Below, piece after piece: positions 43,740-54,539 of a DNA stretch of 64,000 bases. Source of the DNA: Inia geoffrensis (taxonomy: Eukaryota; Chordata; Mammalia; Artiodactyla; Iniidae); assembly GCA_036417435.1 (NCBI GenBank), contig CM070915.1:79919799-79983798 (forward strand). Reading direction: 5' to 3'. The notes below the pieces were generated by a model. It saw nothing but the letters and a program-made list of their open reading frames with translations, was not told where the DNA came from and did no database searches. A program made the translations under genes and the position numbers. Numbering within the stretch: position 1 is the first letter of the stretch; each line of letters starts with the position of its first letter.

Positions 43740-46210
43740 TCTCGTTATCTCTGGTGTATCTACTACAGGCTTGTACCTTGTGGTTACCATGAGGCTTACA
43801 TATAACAGCCTGTATGTATAACAGTCTGTTTTTAGTTGATAGCAATTTAGGCTTGAACTTATTCTAAAACTCTACATTTTTACTCCTCCCCACCCCATTT
43901 TAATGTTTTTGATGTCACATTTTACATCTTTTTATTTTGTGGATTCCTTAATTAATTATTATAGTTATCGTTATTTTTACTACTCTTGTCTTCTAACCTT
44001 CATACTAGCTTTATAAGTGATGGTAAACTTCCTTTACTGTATATTTACCAGTGAGATTTTAAATTTCATGTATTTCTTGTATTTAATTAATGCCCTTTCT
44101 TTTCAGCTTGAAGAATTCCCTTTAACATTTCCTGTAAAGTTGGTTTAGTGGCGATGAACCCCTTTAGTTTTTGCTTGTCTAGAAAACTCTTTCTCTCCTT
44201 CAATTTTGAACAATAAGCTTGCTAGGTAGAGTGTTCTTGGTTGGGAGCTTTTTTCTTTCAGCACTTTGAATATATCTTGTCACCTTTCTTGGCCTACAAA
44301 GTTTCTGCTGAAAAATCTACTCATAGCTTTATGGGGGTCCCCTTGTATGGAACTAGTTGTTTTTCTCTTACATGCTTTTAAGATTCTCTATCTTTAACTT
44401 TTGACTTTTCACTTATAATGTGCCTTGTTGTGGGCCTCTTTGGGTTCATTTTTTGAAACTCTGTGCTTCTGGTACCTGGATATCTATTTCCTTCCCCAGG
44501 TTAGGGAAATTTTCAGCCATTATTTCTTAAAATAATTTTCTGCCCGTTTCTCTCTCTCTTCATCTTCTGGGGCTCCTATAATATGAACATTATTCCACTT
44601 GCTGCTGTCCTGTAAGCCCCTTAAGTTATGTTCACTTTTTCTTTCTTCTTTCTTTTTGCTGCCCTGACTGGGTGGGTTCCACTGCCCCGCCTTCACGTTT
44701 ACTGTCATCGTCTCGTCTGCTGTTGACCCTCTGGTGTATCTTTCAGTTCAGTTATGGAATTATCAAGTTCTGGGGCTTCTCTGTGGCACTTTCTTGTATT
44801 TTCTCACTCTTTGTTGAAGTTCTCACAGTGTCACCCGTTCTTCTCCTGAATTTGGTGAGTATCTTTAAGACCATTACTTTGAAATTTTTATCAGGTAAGT
44901 TACTTATCTCCATTTCATTACAGGTTTTTCTAAGATTTTATCTTGCTCCTTCATTTGGAACATATTCCCGTTTCGTCATTTTGATCACCTCTCTGTTTGT
45001 TTCTACATATTAGACAGAGCAGCCACGTCTCCCCGTCTTGAAGGAGTGGCTCACGTGGGGGATGAACCTTGCCCAGTTCTTGGTTGTTTCTTGAACCTGT
45101 GTGATTGTCTAAGTAGCCTGGTTTACTCTTGACAGGTCCAGGCGTCAAGGCTGTGCCGAGACCTCTCAGTGTCCAAGGGGAGGATCTTAGTCAGCACGTA
45201 GTTTCAGGCCGATTAGAAGCCAGTTTCTCAGGCAGCAGCTTTTAAAGGCTGCAAATCCAGGCGTCCGTGTTGGGTCGCAGGTGGAAACTCTGCTGGCCTC
45301 CAGGCCTGGAGATCTGGAGTGTTCCCTGGGAACAGGTGGGACGATCAGGGCTCCTGTCTGGGAGGCACCGTGAACTGCAGCGAGGCCAAGGGAGAGCACA
45401 CGGATGGGGGCCCCTCTCAGCTCCTACATGGTGGCAGAAGTGAAGCCCCTCAGGCCGAAGCTCCAGGACGAGTAAACAGGCCTTTTTCGCAGGAAGACTG
45501 GGGTGTGTGCAGTGCCCGGGGGCGGGAGCCTGCCAAGAACTGTCTCTTTGATTGTTCCAGTGCCGTGGGACCCAGGAATGCCACCCCTCGACCCCCAGAG
45601 CCAGGCAATCAAGGAGCATCCCGGTGTGGACGGCGTGGTCCCTCCGGCCATCGTGGAGCAGAGGGGAGGCTCAGGGTGCAAGTGCCCTCCAGCGCCTCCA
45701 TCCCTGGAGAGTCCCAGCAGGCCTGTCGGCAGACACTGAGCTCAGCGATGACCCCCTTCACATATGGACCAGGCGCTCTTCCGACAGCTGCTCGTGTGCT
45801 GGTCCTGGGTGAGGGAGTCTCTGCTCCCCACAGCCCCTCAGGTCCCCCGCACGAAAGCCCGGTCAGGTGTCTTCAGGGCTCGTCTCTGCATGCAGGTCCC
45901 GAGGACCAGGGTGCCTGGCATGGGGCACAAGCCCCTCACGTCTCTTGGGGAAGCCACAGATTCGTGCAAGGCCTCCCGGTGTTCGGCAGCCAAGCCACGT
46001 GTGGGGTTTCTGACGAGACCCAGCCTCTGCCTCGCCTACCTGCCTCGAGGGGTCCTTTTACCCCTCGCTGTGGAAGAGCTGCCCTCGGGTCGTTTTCAGA
46101 GGGAACTGTTCCCCGTGGAGCTGCAGGTCTGGGGGGTCCGTGGAGGAGCTGAGCTCAGGGTCTTCCTGGGCCGCCATCGTGGACGAGCCCCTCCTGGCAA
46201 AGCCTCTTCC
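43740..46210 (-). mobile_element. LINE-1 5' half (minus strand): ORF1 region and 5' UTR
   Basis: Read antisense, 43740-45030 covers the ORF1 region (plus-strand words CAGCACTTTGAATATATCTT and TTTCAGCCATTATTTCTT). 45030-46210 matches the GC-rich L1 5' UTR (CCGTGGGACCCAGGAATGCC, AGCCAGGCAATCAAGGAGCA). At about 44895 CTTATCTCCATTTCATTACA is the reverse complement of the ATGAAATGGAGATAAGT word also found in the plus-strand copy at about 42690, so the two L1s are the same region in opposite orientation. Confidence 0.8.
44520..44708 (-). pseudogene. L1 ORF1 protein fragment
   Basis: The minus-strand frame contains NNVHIIGAPEDEEREKRAEN, recognisable as the segment joining the coiled coil and RNA-recognition part of L1 ORF1 proteins (family pattern RIIGxPExEExEKG). 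Only about 60 codons are open. It is a decayed relic. Confidence 0.9.
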
Positions 46211-47374
46211 TTATATATGAGCACTTCACTCATGCTTCCAATGTTTAGAATTTAATGTTTAATTAACAGTTACTGTTTGGGCCGTTCTAGGGCTCGGAAA
46301 TCGAACACATGCAGAAACTCTGCAGTAATTGCAGACGTGATCCTATTTTAAGTACAAAATGCTGGTGCCGTTCCTATGACGTTTTCTGAACATCCTTGAG
46401 TTTGAACAATGTGGGAGCAGAGGGAGCCCTGGGCAAGTCCGACTCAGCACCCCCAGATTCACCCCTCAGTTCGTATTTGGAGGAAGTGTCAGAGCCCCTC
46501 ATGCCTGTCACCCTTGGGTCAAGTGTTGGTGTGGTTGAGCCGAAGTACATGGTGCCGTGGCCCGGAGAAGCCCTGCAGGACTGGTCCAGGGTGCTTCAAG
46601 TCCCGGCTCTGCTCCTCACGTCCACCCACAGGTGCTGAGGACGAGCCGTCCCCGCCGCCCACAGAGACCCTGAGATCCATTAAGAGCACATCGTTTAGTG
46701 AAGGTTTAGTCCCTCCCAAGTGTTTGTGAAGAAAGATAAGAAGTAAATGAAAATGGGAAAATATAAGGTTAAAAATGATGCAAAAGAGGAAAGTACAATG
46801 TCAGTGGCCCCGAGACCTGCGTTCCCGCATCTCCCAAATGTCTGCAGCTCCCCCCAGAGGACCTCGCCTGCCGCGTCCGGAAGGAGACCTGGAGGTACAA
46901 GCACGAGCCCTGGCCGCTCAGAGCAGGTGGGAGGAGGAGCGGGGAGATGAGAGGAGCTTGCAGCAAGCCCTGCACTCCACACACCTCCATCCAATCACAG
47001 AGCAGTAAAAGGAACGTGCCGGTGACACGCCCGGACAGAAGGAAACGGACGGATTGTGGCCCAGACACTCTGCATAAGCAGGCAGGAAGTTGGACAGCAC
47101 ATTTCAGAAAGCTCGTCACCAAACGCGTTCAAATGGAAAGAGCTAAAATCTCCACCTTCCAAAACATGACTTTCCTAGTTTATTCATTATGATTCTGGAT
47201 AGATGGCATTTCATTTGGCAACTTCTCCATTTTTCCTACAGTGAGGAATATCTGATACATCCTGACTGTGATTTTTCTTTGTGCCTTGAAATTTGCTTAT
47301 CATTGCTCAGATTTCTTAAAGTGGATTTAGGTGCAGGCCCCCAAACTAGGCTCGAGTCAATGTTTACTGCATGC
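46211..47374. other. Unassigned sequence
   Basis: I recognise no gene or repeat. Short open frames overlap on both strands. Confidence 0.4.
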
Positions 47375-47560
47375 TTGGCACGTGCCTGGCCTGTGCTGAA
47401 CATTTACAGGGACGGCCTCGCCTAGCCATGAGGGAGGGGCACTGGTGTCGCTGCAGGTGACTTGTGAGGAAACCGGGGCTTAGAGAGGTGGGCAGAGCAG
47501 CCCAAGGCCACAAGAGCCACGTTGGGGTCAAAACCACATCTGCTGGCTCCAGAGCCCAAG
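47375..47560 (-). mobile_element. MIR SINE (minus strand)
   Basis: Antisense MIR order: GGCCTGTGCTGAACATTTAC, then GACTTGTGAGGAAACCGGGG, then CAGCCCAAGGCCACAAGAGC and CTGCTGGCTCCAGAGCC. Confidence 0.7.
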
Positions 47561-49574
47561 TGTCCAATTTCTAGGGGAAGGAGGAGGAAAGGGACACAAG
47601 CACAGGGGTGGGCGACTCATAAGGGGATCGATGCTGACGTGAAGCCCCGTTGGGCCATGACTCAGCACCCAGGGTCTTCCCTCGCCAGCCTTAGCCGTCT
47701 GTCAAGGCAGTGTCAGCAGCGGCCGTTGCATCTGAGTCTGATTCCAGCGACAGCTTTGGGTCCCTCTGGCCAGAATCAGCGTTGGCAGAAGAGACGCCTC
47801 TCATCTGGTCCTAAAAGCAGGAGACAAGGAGCCAGAGCGCCCGCCCTCGGCTGTGGCCTTGTTTGTTTCCCGTCAGGGCTCCTGGTGTGTCGGCCGAGGG
47901 CTGGGGATGCCCCGCAGACTCCGGGAGTCTCAGCAGGCGGAACCCGAGCCATGAGTCCCCACGAGGCCTGAGCGCTCCTGCAGAGGAGCGTCCCCACTAA
48001 GCTGATGACCCAGCCGTAGCCCTGGGAGGCCTGGGAAGCGGCCCTCAGCTCCTGCAGAGGCCGCAGAGACGCCCCCCGGACACTGCGGCAGCGCTGCCCC
48101 CCGCCCCCCGCCGCGCCGGGCAAGGATCTCCTTCCTCAACGCAGCGGGAGGACGTCCATGTCGGGGGGGCTGCGCGAGTGCTCGGACGGTGTCCAGGCTG
48201 TGCCTTCCGTTCGTGGACAGCTCCCCCTGACTCAACCCCAGAGCCTTGTCCACGTGACGTGGAGAAGACGTCCTGGAAGAAAAGGCGAGTGCTGTCCTAG
48301 CGCCCATGGCCCCATCCCGTCTCGCTATGGCCGTTTTATTAGTAACTCCTAAACTCCGTAGCAATCTGCACTCCCAGCAGAAGACTTGGGAGTTGGCCCA
48401 ACAAAGCTGCAACGAGTATATTAGTAAGAGAGAGAACAAGCTTGTTCTTTGCTAACCCAGAAAGGGAAACAGGAGCGTTGAGTAAAAGCACTAAGGTTTT
48501 ATTCAGTATTCTTAAGACGTTCTAACATTGATCACTTTTAGCTGCCTGAAAAGAGAAGGTGGTGTCTTGATAGAGAAATGTGTCCCTTCTCAAGAGCGTG
48601 TGGGACGATGCTGGCTCACCTTGGCACAGAGACGAGGACCCTGATGACCACGCTGGTGTCCCTTCCCTCGCAGTCAGGGAAGAGCGTCCCGGGCAGCCGG
48701 TGGCTCCAGCCCCAGGGAGCTCGGGCTGGAGGGGGACCTGGGAAAACCGCCCTCCGTGTCCTCGCGCTGCAGCCGTGGCGTGGCCGTGAGCGGTGCCGGT
48801 GACACAGGCACAGCTGCCTCGTGGCCTCCGGTCCCTCTGACGGTAACACCGAGTTACTGACGTCACGTTTTCTGTCCTTCTGGGGATCTGGGGGCCCAAG
48901 AGCGGAGCTAGAAGTAAACCAGGGTCCCCCGCCCCTAAAACCTACGTTAGATTGATTTGCGTCTGACTCTGTGTCTGGTGCTCGACCGATGCCGTCATAG
49001 ACGTCGGGGAATCACCTTCCTTCCCGTCAGCTCCAAGGGATGCTGTCCTCTTCTTTAATGAGTGCCCATCACGACGCAAACCAAAGACAAATCCAGGGAA
49101 GTCCTAGCACATGAGGGTAGAGCTGGGAAGCCCTGCCTCGGGGCAGCGTGTGTGTAAAGCCCACATTTGCCTCGGCCCCTCTGCAAACACTGCCCTCCCC
49201 CTCCCTCGCGGGCACATTCCTGCGCACTCATCAACCGTCCCCGGATCAAATGTCTAGGCGGGCACAGCTCTGTGTCCTGGGGACCCAGCGGGACCCTGGC
49301 TCGCCTTGAGGGCTTGCGTGCTGTGGTGTCAGGGAGCCGGAGGGCAAAGCCGGATGCCCGGCAGCAGGCGCAGGGGCGCCAGGACCGAGGGCCACCCCTG
49401 GGCTTCAGGGGATCCCGGGGCTTCTCTCAGAGGGGACCTGAGAGCAGAACCCAGAAGGAACCCAGCTGTGTGGAGGGATAACTCCCCAGATGGGGGGACA
49501 GCAGGAGGTGCCAGAGCAGAGCTGAGGTCAGCGCGGCTGGACACGGCGCCGCAGAGGCCACGCTTGCTCGGCAC
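47561..49574. other. Unassigned GC-rich sequence
   Basis: CpG density is raised around 48.03-48.2 kb. I recognise no gene or repeat. Confidence 0.4.
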
Positions 49575-49715
49575 AAGGCCTTGGAAGTCTCATTTCGAAT
49601 CCCAGCTACACCTGCTCCCAGGTGACCTTCAAGCCGCCAACCTGACCTTTCTGAGCCTCGGTGTCCTGGTCAGTGAAATGGGCACACCACGGTGTTGTGA
49701 GAATCAGACGGGGCC
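49575..49715 (+). mobile_element. MIR SINE (plus strand)
   Basis: Sense MIR order: TTTCGAATCCCAGCTACACC, then CCAACCTGACCTTTCTGAGC and CTCGGTGTCCTGGTCAGTGA, then GTGTTGTGAGAATCAGA. Confidence 0.7.
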
Positions 49716-50895
49716 ACACCCAAAGCGGCGGCCCCCGTGGGCTCCTGGCAATGTTCGTTTGCTGCCCTCCAGCTGCTAACGGGAGTGGACACCTGGGGTT
49801 TCAGCCCAGGGAGCTCCTCAGCTGGGACCGCAGACCCACATTTTCCAGGCAGAGTCACGGGGTAGCCACCACACATGGAAGAAACGGGCCACCTCTGTCC
49901 CAGCAGAACAGCCTCTGTGCCAACGCAGCTTTGCAGGGATCCTGCCCAGAATTTGTCCATTTTGCAAATGAACACAAGCTGCCTTTTCATCTTGCAGGCT
50001 TGTCTTGTCTCCTCCGTGGTGTAAGGACCCTGAGGGAGAGGGAGGGCTTCCTCGGGTGCCAAGGTCAGAAAACCACATGAGGCGATGGGCGTCCCTGTGG
50101 CTTCTCCACTTCACCGGCACCACCCGCCAGCCCAGGAGTTCCTGGCCTGGAAACAGCGTGCGCCAGGGTCGGCCTCTTGGAAGGGATGTGGGAGGAATCT
50201 CAGTCTCACCTAAAACCCGCCGAGCGAGCAGTAGATGCCGGCAGTCGGCTCATCCCGCCGGGAGGCAGTGAGCAGAGGGTCGCCTGCTGCTGGGACACGG
50301 AGCATCTGCCGGCTGCGAGTGGGGCATCCAGCCTGCAGACACGGCCCAGCACAGCCGCGGGGCGTGGGGCTGTAGCCGGTGAACACAGGGCCTGGACGCA
50401 GCGTGTGGGAGAGCGTCCTTTGGGGACCCTCCTCCCAGCAGACACGTGAGCTCAGGAATTTCCTGCCCCGAGGACCCACCCAGTTAGTTGTATTTGCTTA
50501 TTTGTCCTCCAAGCGATTTTGCATAATTTTGACAAAGGCAAAGAAGATGTAAACCCAAACACGTGGTGGATGTGGGGTTTTTAAGCTTTTGCTCACAGGA
50601 CAGACGCTGATGGAGGGTGGGTCTGAGGTCCCGGCTGGGCCACGGGGCAGCGGCCTGTCTGAGGCTGGGCAGGGGGCCGTCCTCGGTCCAGGGCGCTGCC
50701 CGGACCTGGTCCAGGGTGCTGGCTTGTCTGAGCCTGGCGTTCCTCTGAGCTTACGAGAAAACCGCTCTTCAGTTTTACCCAGACTTGCAATTCTCCCGTC
50801 GAACCCTGAGAATTAGAATTTCAAGTGATGAAGCGCGTGTTGGCAGAATTGTTCCCAGTACTTTTCAGAGGCAGAGACTTATCTTCTACCCCTTT
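49716..50895. other. Unassigned GC-rich sequence
   Basis: I recognise no gene or repeat. Confidence 0.4.
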
Positions 50896-51133
50896 AAGAT
50901 AATTACAGACAGGGGCTTCCCTGGTGGCGCAGTGGTTGACAGTCCACCTGCCGATGCAGGGGACGCGGGTTCGTGCCCAGGTCCGGGAAGATCCCACATG
51001 CCGCGGAGCGGCTGGGCCCGTGCACCATGGCCGCTGAGCCTGCGCGTCCGGAGCCTGTGCTCCGCAACGAGAGAGGCCACAGCAGTGAGAGGCCCGCGTA
51101 CCGCAAAAAAAAAAAAAAGATAATTACAGACAG
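50896..51133 (+). mobile_element. CHR-2-type SINE (plus strand) with perfect 17-bp target duplication
   Basis: The SINE is about 50913-51116. A-box-like TGGCGCAGTGG lies at 50925-50935, B-box-like GGTTCGTGCCC at 50968-50978, and an uninterrupted A-rich tail ends it. AAGATAATTACAGACAG flanks it perfectly at 50896-50912 and 51117-51133. The intact tail and duplication, with many CpGs kept, suggest the youngest insertion in the window. Confidence 0.97.
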
Positions 51134-52933
51134 ATTTTTTTCGGATGGGGCCTGGCGGCTCTCCTGGCCCAGCCGGCAGCCGGCGCTCGGCAGACAGGAC
51201 GTCCTGGAACCTGGGTCCCGCAGGTCGGTCACGCCTGGCTTGTGTCTGCGCACAGGGACTGCACCCAAGGGGCTCCGTGGATTAATTCACTTCGTGGGAT
51301 TCACAGGTTCACGCTTTTCTCCCTTGGCTTCCCACCCAGGACCCTGCACCCTGCCCCCACCCACGACCACCTGAGTTCTCCGTGCAGACCCTGCCCTGGA
51401 CACCACACTTTTCACTGATGCAAGTTTGTTTCCATCTGACCAGACGTTGCAAAAGGTTTTTGTTTTTCTTTGAGAAATTCTCCTCACTTCCATCACTTCT
51501 CTGCACCCAACTCTTCAAGCCCTTTCCTCCCTCCCTCCGTCCTTCCTGCCAGCCTTCCAGCCCTCGGAGGACAGGCCAGGGCCCGCAGCAGGCCGGGAAA
51601 CCTTCATGGGGGCTTGGAAGCCCAGCGCTCCGGGGCCCTTGCAGGGCAGCCCTTCTCCTGTCCACCGCCCGGCATGTGCAGCCGGGGTGTCTGTGCTGCA
51701 CCCTGTCCTCTCTGCGTACTCACAGACCCGCCATCCACTGCGGGCCTCCAGCTGGCCCTGGGTTCACCGAGGGAGGTGAATATCCACCTGTGTGACGGCA
51801 GAGGAGACAGGACAGAGCAGGGAGCAGGGGAGAATGCTCCCACAAAGCCCAAAAGAATCGCAAGGAGAAGAGTCAAAACTACCCCAGGATTTGGGGCTGA
51901 GCCTGTCTCCAAGCAACTCCTGATTTCCCAAAGCTGACGGCAATATTCTGAAGGTATTAATAGGACCCAGATGTTAGAGAGACGCTTAGAATTCTGCTGA
52001 ACAAATGACCCGACTGGGAGGTCGCCGCGTCCCTGGGGCCATTCTGCAGTGGCCCAGCCGATGGCCTCACAGTGAAACAGCATCACAGACATTCCAGCCG
52101 GAAGAAAGCGCAACCGGGCTCCTCCGACCGAGTATAAATCACAAGGAAAAGGGCAGCCCCCACCCCCGGCCTCCCACCCCCCAAGGAAAACACAGCCCGA
52201 GGACGGACAGGCCGCCGAGCCAAGCCGCCCAGGCGCCAGCCGCCCTGCGGCAGAGATGGCGCCCGTGACGCCCAGCCTCGGTGCCACGGCCCGGAGTTCG
52301 CACTTCGCTGCAATTTGTTTCTGATCTTCAGTCAAATCCCTACAAGGCCAGGGTCCCCCAGAGAGTTTATACTCTGACCTTGTAACAACACCCGAGGCCA
52401 AGGGAAAATCGATAAGAGGCCAATTCTGTTGTTGAGAGGTGGGCGGTGGAGGGCCAGGCTGGGTCTCATTGACCCAGTAGAAGGATTTTTGCGAAGTTAT
52501 TTCCTATCCAATAGCAAGAGTGCAGTGTCTTTACACGGACAAGCTGCCAAAATGCAAAGACAGTCTTCTTTCAGAACTGCCAGGCCTGGCGATCCTCGGT
52601 TCCCATGTGCTCAAGAAAGGACACAAATTAGCTGAAGCCGAAGACCTTCTGCGGCCAGCAGGGCCCTTCGTTGCTGGCTTTGGCCGCAGAGATGAGAGCC
52701 GGGGGGGCGGGTGCCTGCCGCACCCCCGAGCTGCAGCCAGTTCAGGATGCCTGGCCACCCGGCTGCTGGCGGGTGACGGGAGGACACAGGAGGGCCAGTG
52801 GCTTCTGCTCTCACCTCTGAGACGCGGCACAGGGTCTCGGGGAAGGCGGGCCCAAGCCAGGTGCCATCGCAAAGCGGGGAGAGGGGCTCCGGACCCTCAA
52901 CACAGCCACGAGCGTCCCTGGGGTTCACCCAGA
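51134..52933. other. Unassigned GC-rich sequence
   Basis: Open frames of 265 and 276 codons (51604-52401 minus; 52520-53350 plus) have no domains and overlap others. I recognise no repeat. Confidence 0.4.
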
Positions 52934-52953
52934 GGTGTGGGTGTGGGTGTGGG
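52934..52953 (+). repeat. (GGTGTG)3 GG short G-rich repeat
   Basis: Three perfect hexamers are followed by G. The tract has four closely spaced G runs and resembles a telomere-variant word, but it is far too short to be an interstitial telomere block. Confidence 0.85.
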
Positions 52954-53829
52954 AGCAGGCAGCCCTGGGGCAGCCCAGTCGGTGCGCAGCCTGGAAACGA
53001 GGCCGCCACATGACAGCCTCCAGGAGTGGAGCTTTCTCCACGCAGGCGGGCGCAGCCCCGGCCCCCAGGCCCCGCTGGGCACAAGCCAGACACAGGCAGC
53101 GGCCGGGGACGGGGCTCCTGCTAATTCGAATCTTGGCTTCCTTTCAACTCTCTTCATCTTCCCCCCAGGACGGCCCCTCCCAGGGGCTTGGTCCCAATCT
53201 GTAGGGGAGGGGGGAGAGCGGATGCCGTGCCCACGTGGTCCTCGGGGAGAACAGCCTCCTACTCTGGACACTTCCGCGGGGGAGGCCCCAGAGCTGCAGG
53301 CTGTTCTTTGTAAATCACTGGGTCCCAGTGGAGCGCAGCACAGAGCGTGACAGATGTGAAACAGTTCTACCCACACAGAGGAACAGGGCCGGCTACAGAG
53401 ACTACTTTTCAAAAGACATTCCAAGTTGAAAAGAAATAGCCAAAATTATTTTTTTCCCCTGAGAATTTATCAAAAAGCAAGATTATTATCATCCTAAACA
53501 GCTGAATGTCTGAGCTTCCTCAGAAAATAAAACAGCCCTGCGACAGAGGACGCCTACTGACGGCCACCGGGGGCCCCGCTTTGGGGTGCCAGCCGGGGCC
53601 GGGAGTGTCCGTGAGCCCCAGGGGAGTGGAGAGGGTGGGGGCCGTCTGCCCAGCTGCGGCAAGCGGCGTCCACACTCAGACCCGCGTGAGCTCCAGGCAA
53701 AGGGGCCGCCAGTCACTTGGGGCCTGGGATCCGGCGGGATCCGCGGGGACGGTGACCAGACGCCGTCACTGGAACAGTAAAGCACGCTCGGGGCAGGCCT
53801 TTTCGTTCAAGTGTTTGCTACAGTGGCCA
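52954..53829. other. Unassigned GC-rich sequence
   Basis: I recognise no gene or repeat. Confidence 0.4.
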
Positions 53830-53849
53830 CGTACAGAGGATGTGAAGTC

Positions 53850-54490
53850 CGTCATTTTAACCAGGTTAAGTGCACGGCTGCGGGGCACTAAGTACCTTCA
53901 CACTGTTGTGCAGCCGTCGCCACCATCCACCTCCAGGGCTTTCTCTTCTTCCCAAAGTGAAGTCGTGTCCCCAGGAAACACTCCCTTCCCACCCCCGGCA
54001 GCCCTCACCCCCGCCCCACTTCCTGGCTCTGTGTTTTTGACGCTAGGGACCTCCTGTAAGTGGAATTACACAGTATCTGTCCCTCTGCGCCTGGCTGGTT
54101 TCACCCTCGTCCCCGAGGGGCATCTGTGTTGTAGCCCACATCACCCTCCCCTCGTTTCTGGGCTGAATGGTACCCCGTCGCCCGTATCGACCACGTCCTG
54201 CTCGTCCCTAACGGGCGGGGCGGTGCCTCCCCGCTTGGCCCCTGTGAACGGTGCTGTTGTGGACGCGGTGGCGGGCGGAGCCTCTGGTCTAGGCCCTGCT
54301 CTCGGTTCTTAGGGGCAGATCTCCGCGAGCGGCGTAGCTGGAGCCACAGAAATGGTGATTTTCCAGCTTTAATTTTTGAGGAGCCGCCACACTGCTTTCC
54401 GCAGCAGCCGCATCGTTTTACGCTCCCACGGACAGCACACCACATCCTCGCCAGCACCTGCTGCAAGGATTCGATTCCTGGGAGAAAAGC
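53850..54490 (-). mobile_element. LINE-1 3' end (minus strand), heavily GC-drifted
   Basis: The order equals that of the fragments at 2880 and 3705: CACACTGTTGTGCAGCCGTC, GTAAGTGGAATTACACAGTA, TGGCTGGTTTCACCCTCG (for TGGCTTATTTCACTTAG), TTTTTGAGGAGCCGCCACAC and CACCACATCCTCGCCAGCAC. Many A/T positions of the L1 consensus are now G or C. It has no coding capacity; a 268-codon plus-strand frame crossing it (53506-54312) is a by-product. Confidence 0.85.
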
Positions 54491-54513
54491 CTGGACGGGT
54501 ATCTCCAGCGTCC

Positions 54514-54539
54514 GGGGCGGGGTGGGGGGGGGGGGGCGG
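54514..54539 (+). repeat. G-rich tract with G13 run
   Basis: GGGGCGGGGT precedes a run of 13 G and then CGG. This fits a G-quadruplex-forming sequence and is likely length-unstable. Confidence 0.9.

Noticed and set aside
45319..46152. 277-codon plus-strand open frame
   Set aside because: It lies in the antisense of an L1 5' UTR, so it is repeat-derived.
52934..52953. Interstitial telomere repeat
   Set aside because: Only three GGTGTG units and no TTAGGG; too short.
53506..54312. 268-codon plus-strand open frame
   Set aside because: It runs across the antisense of a GC-drifted L1 3' end; stops were lost by base drift.
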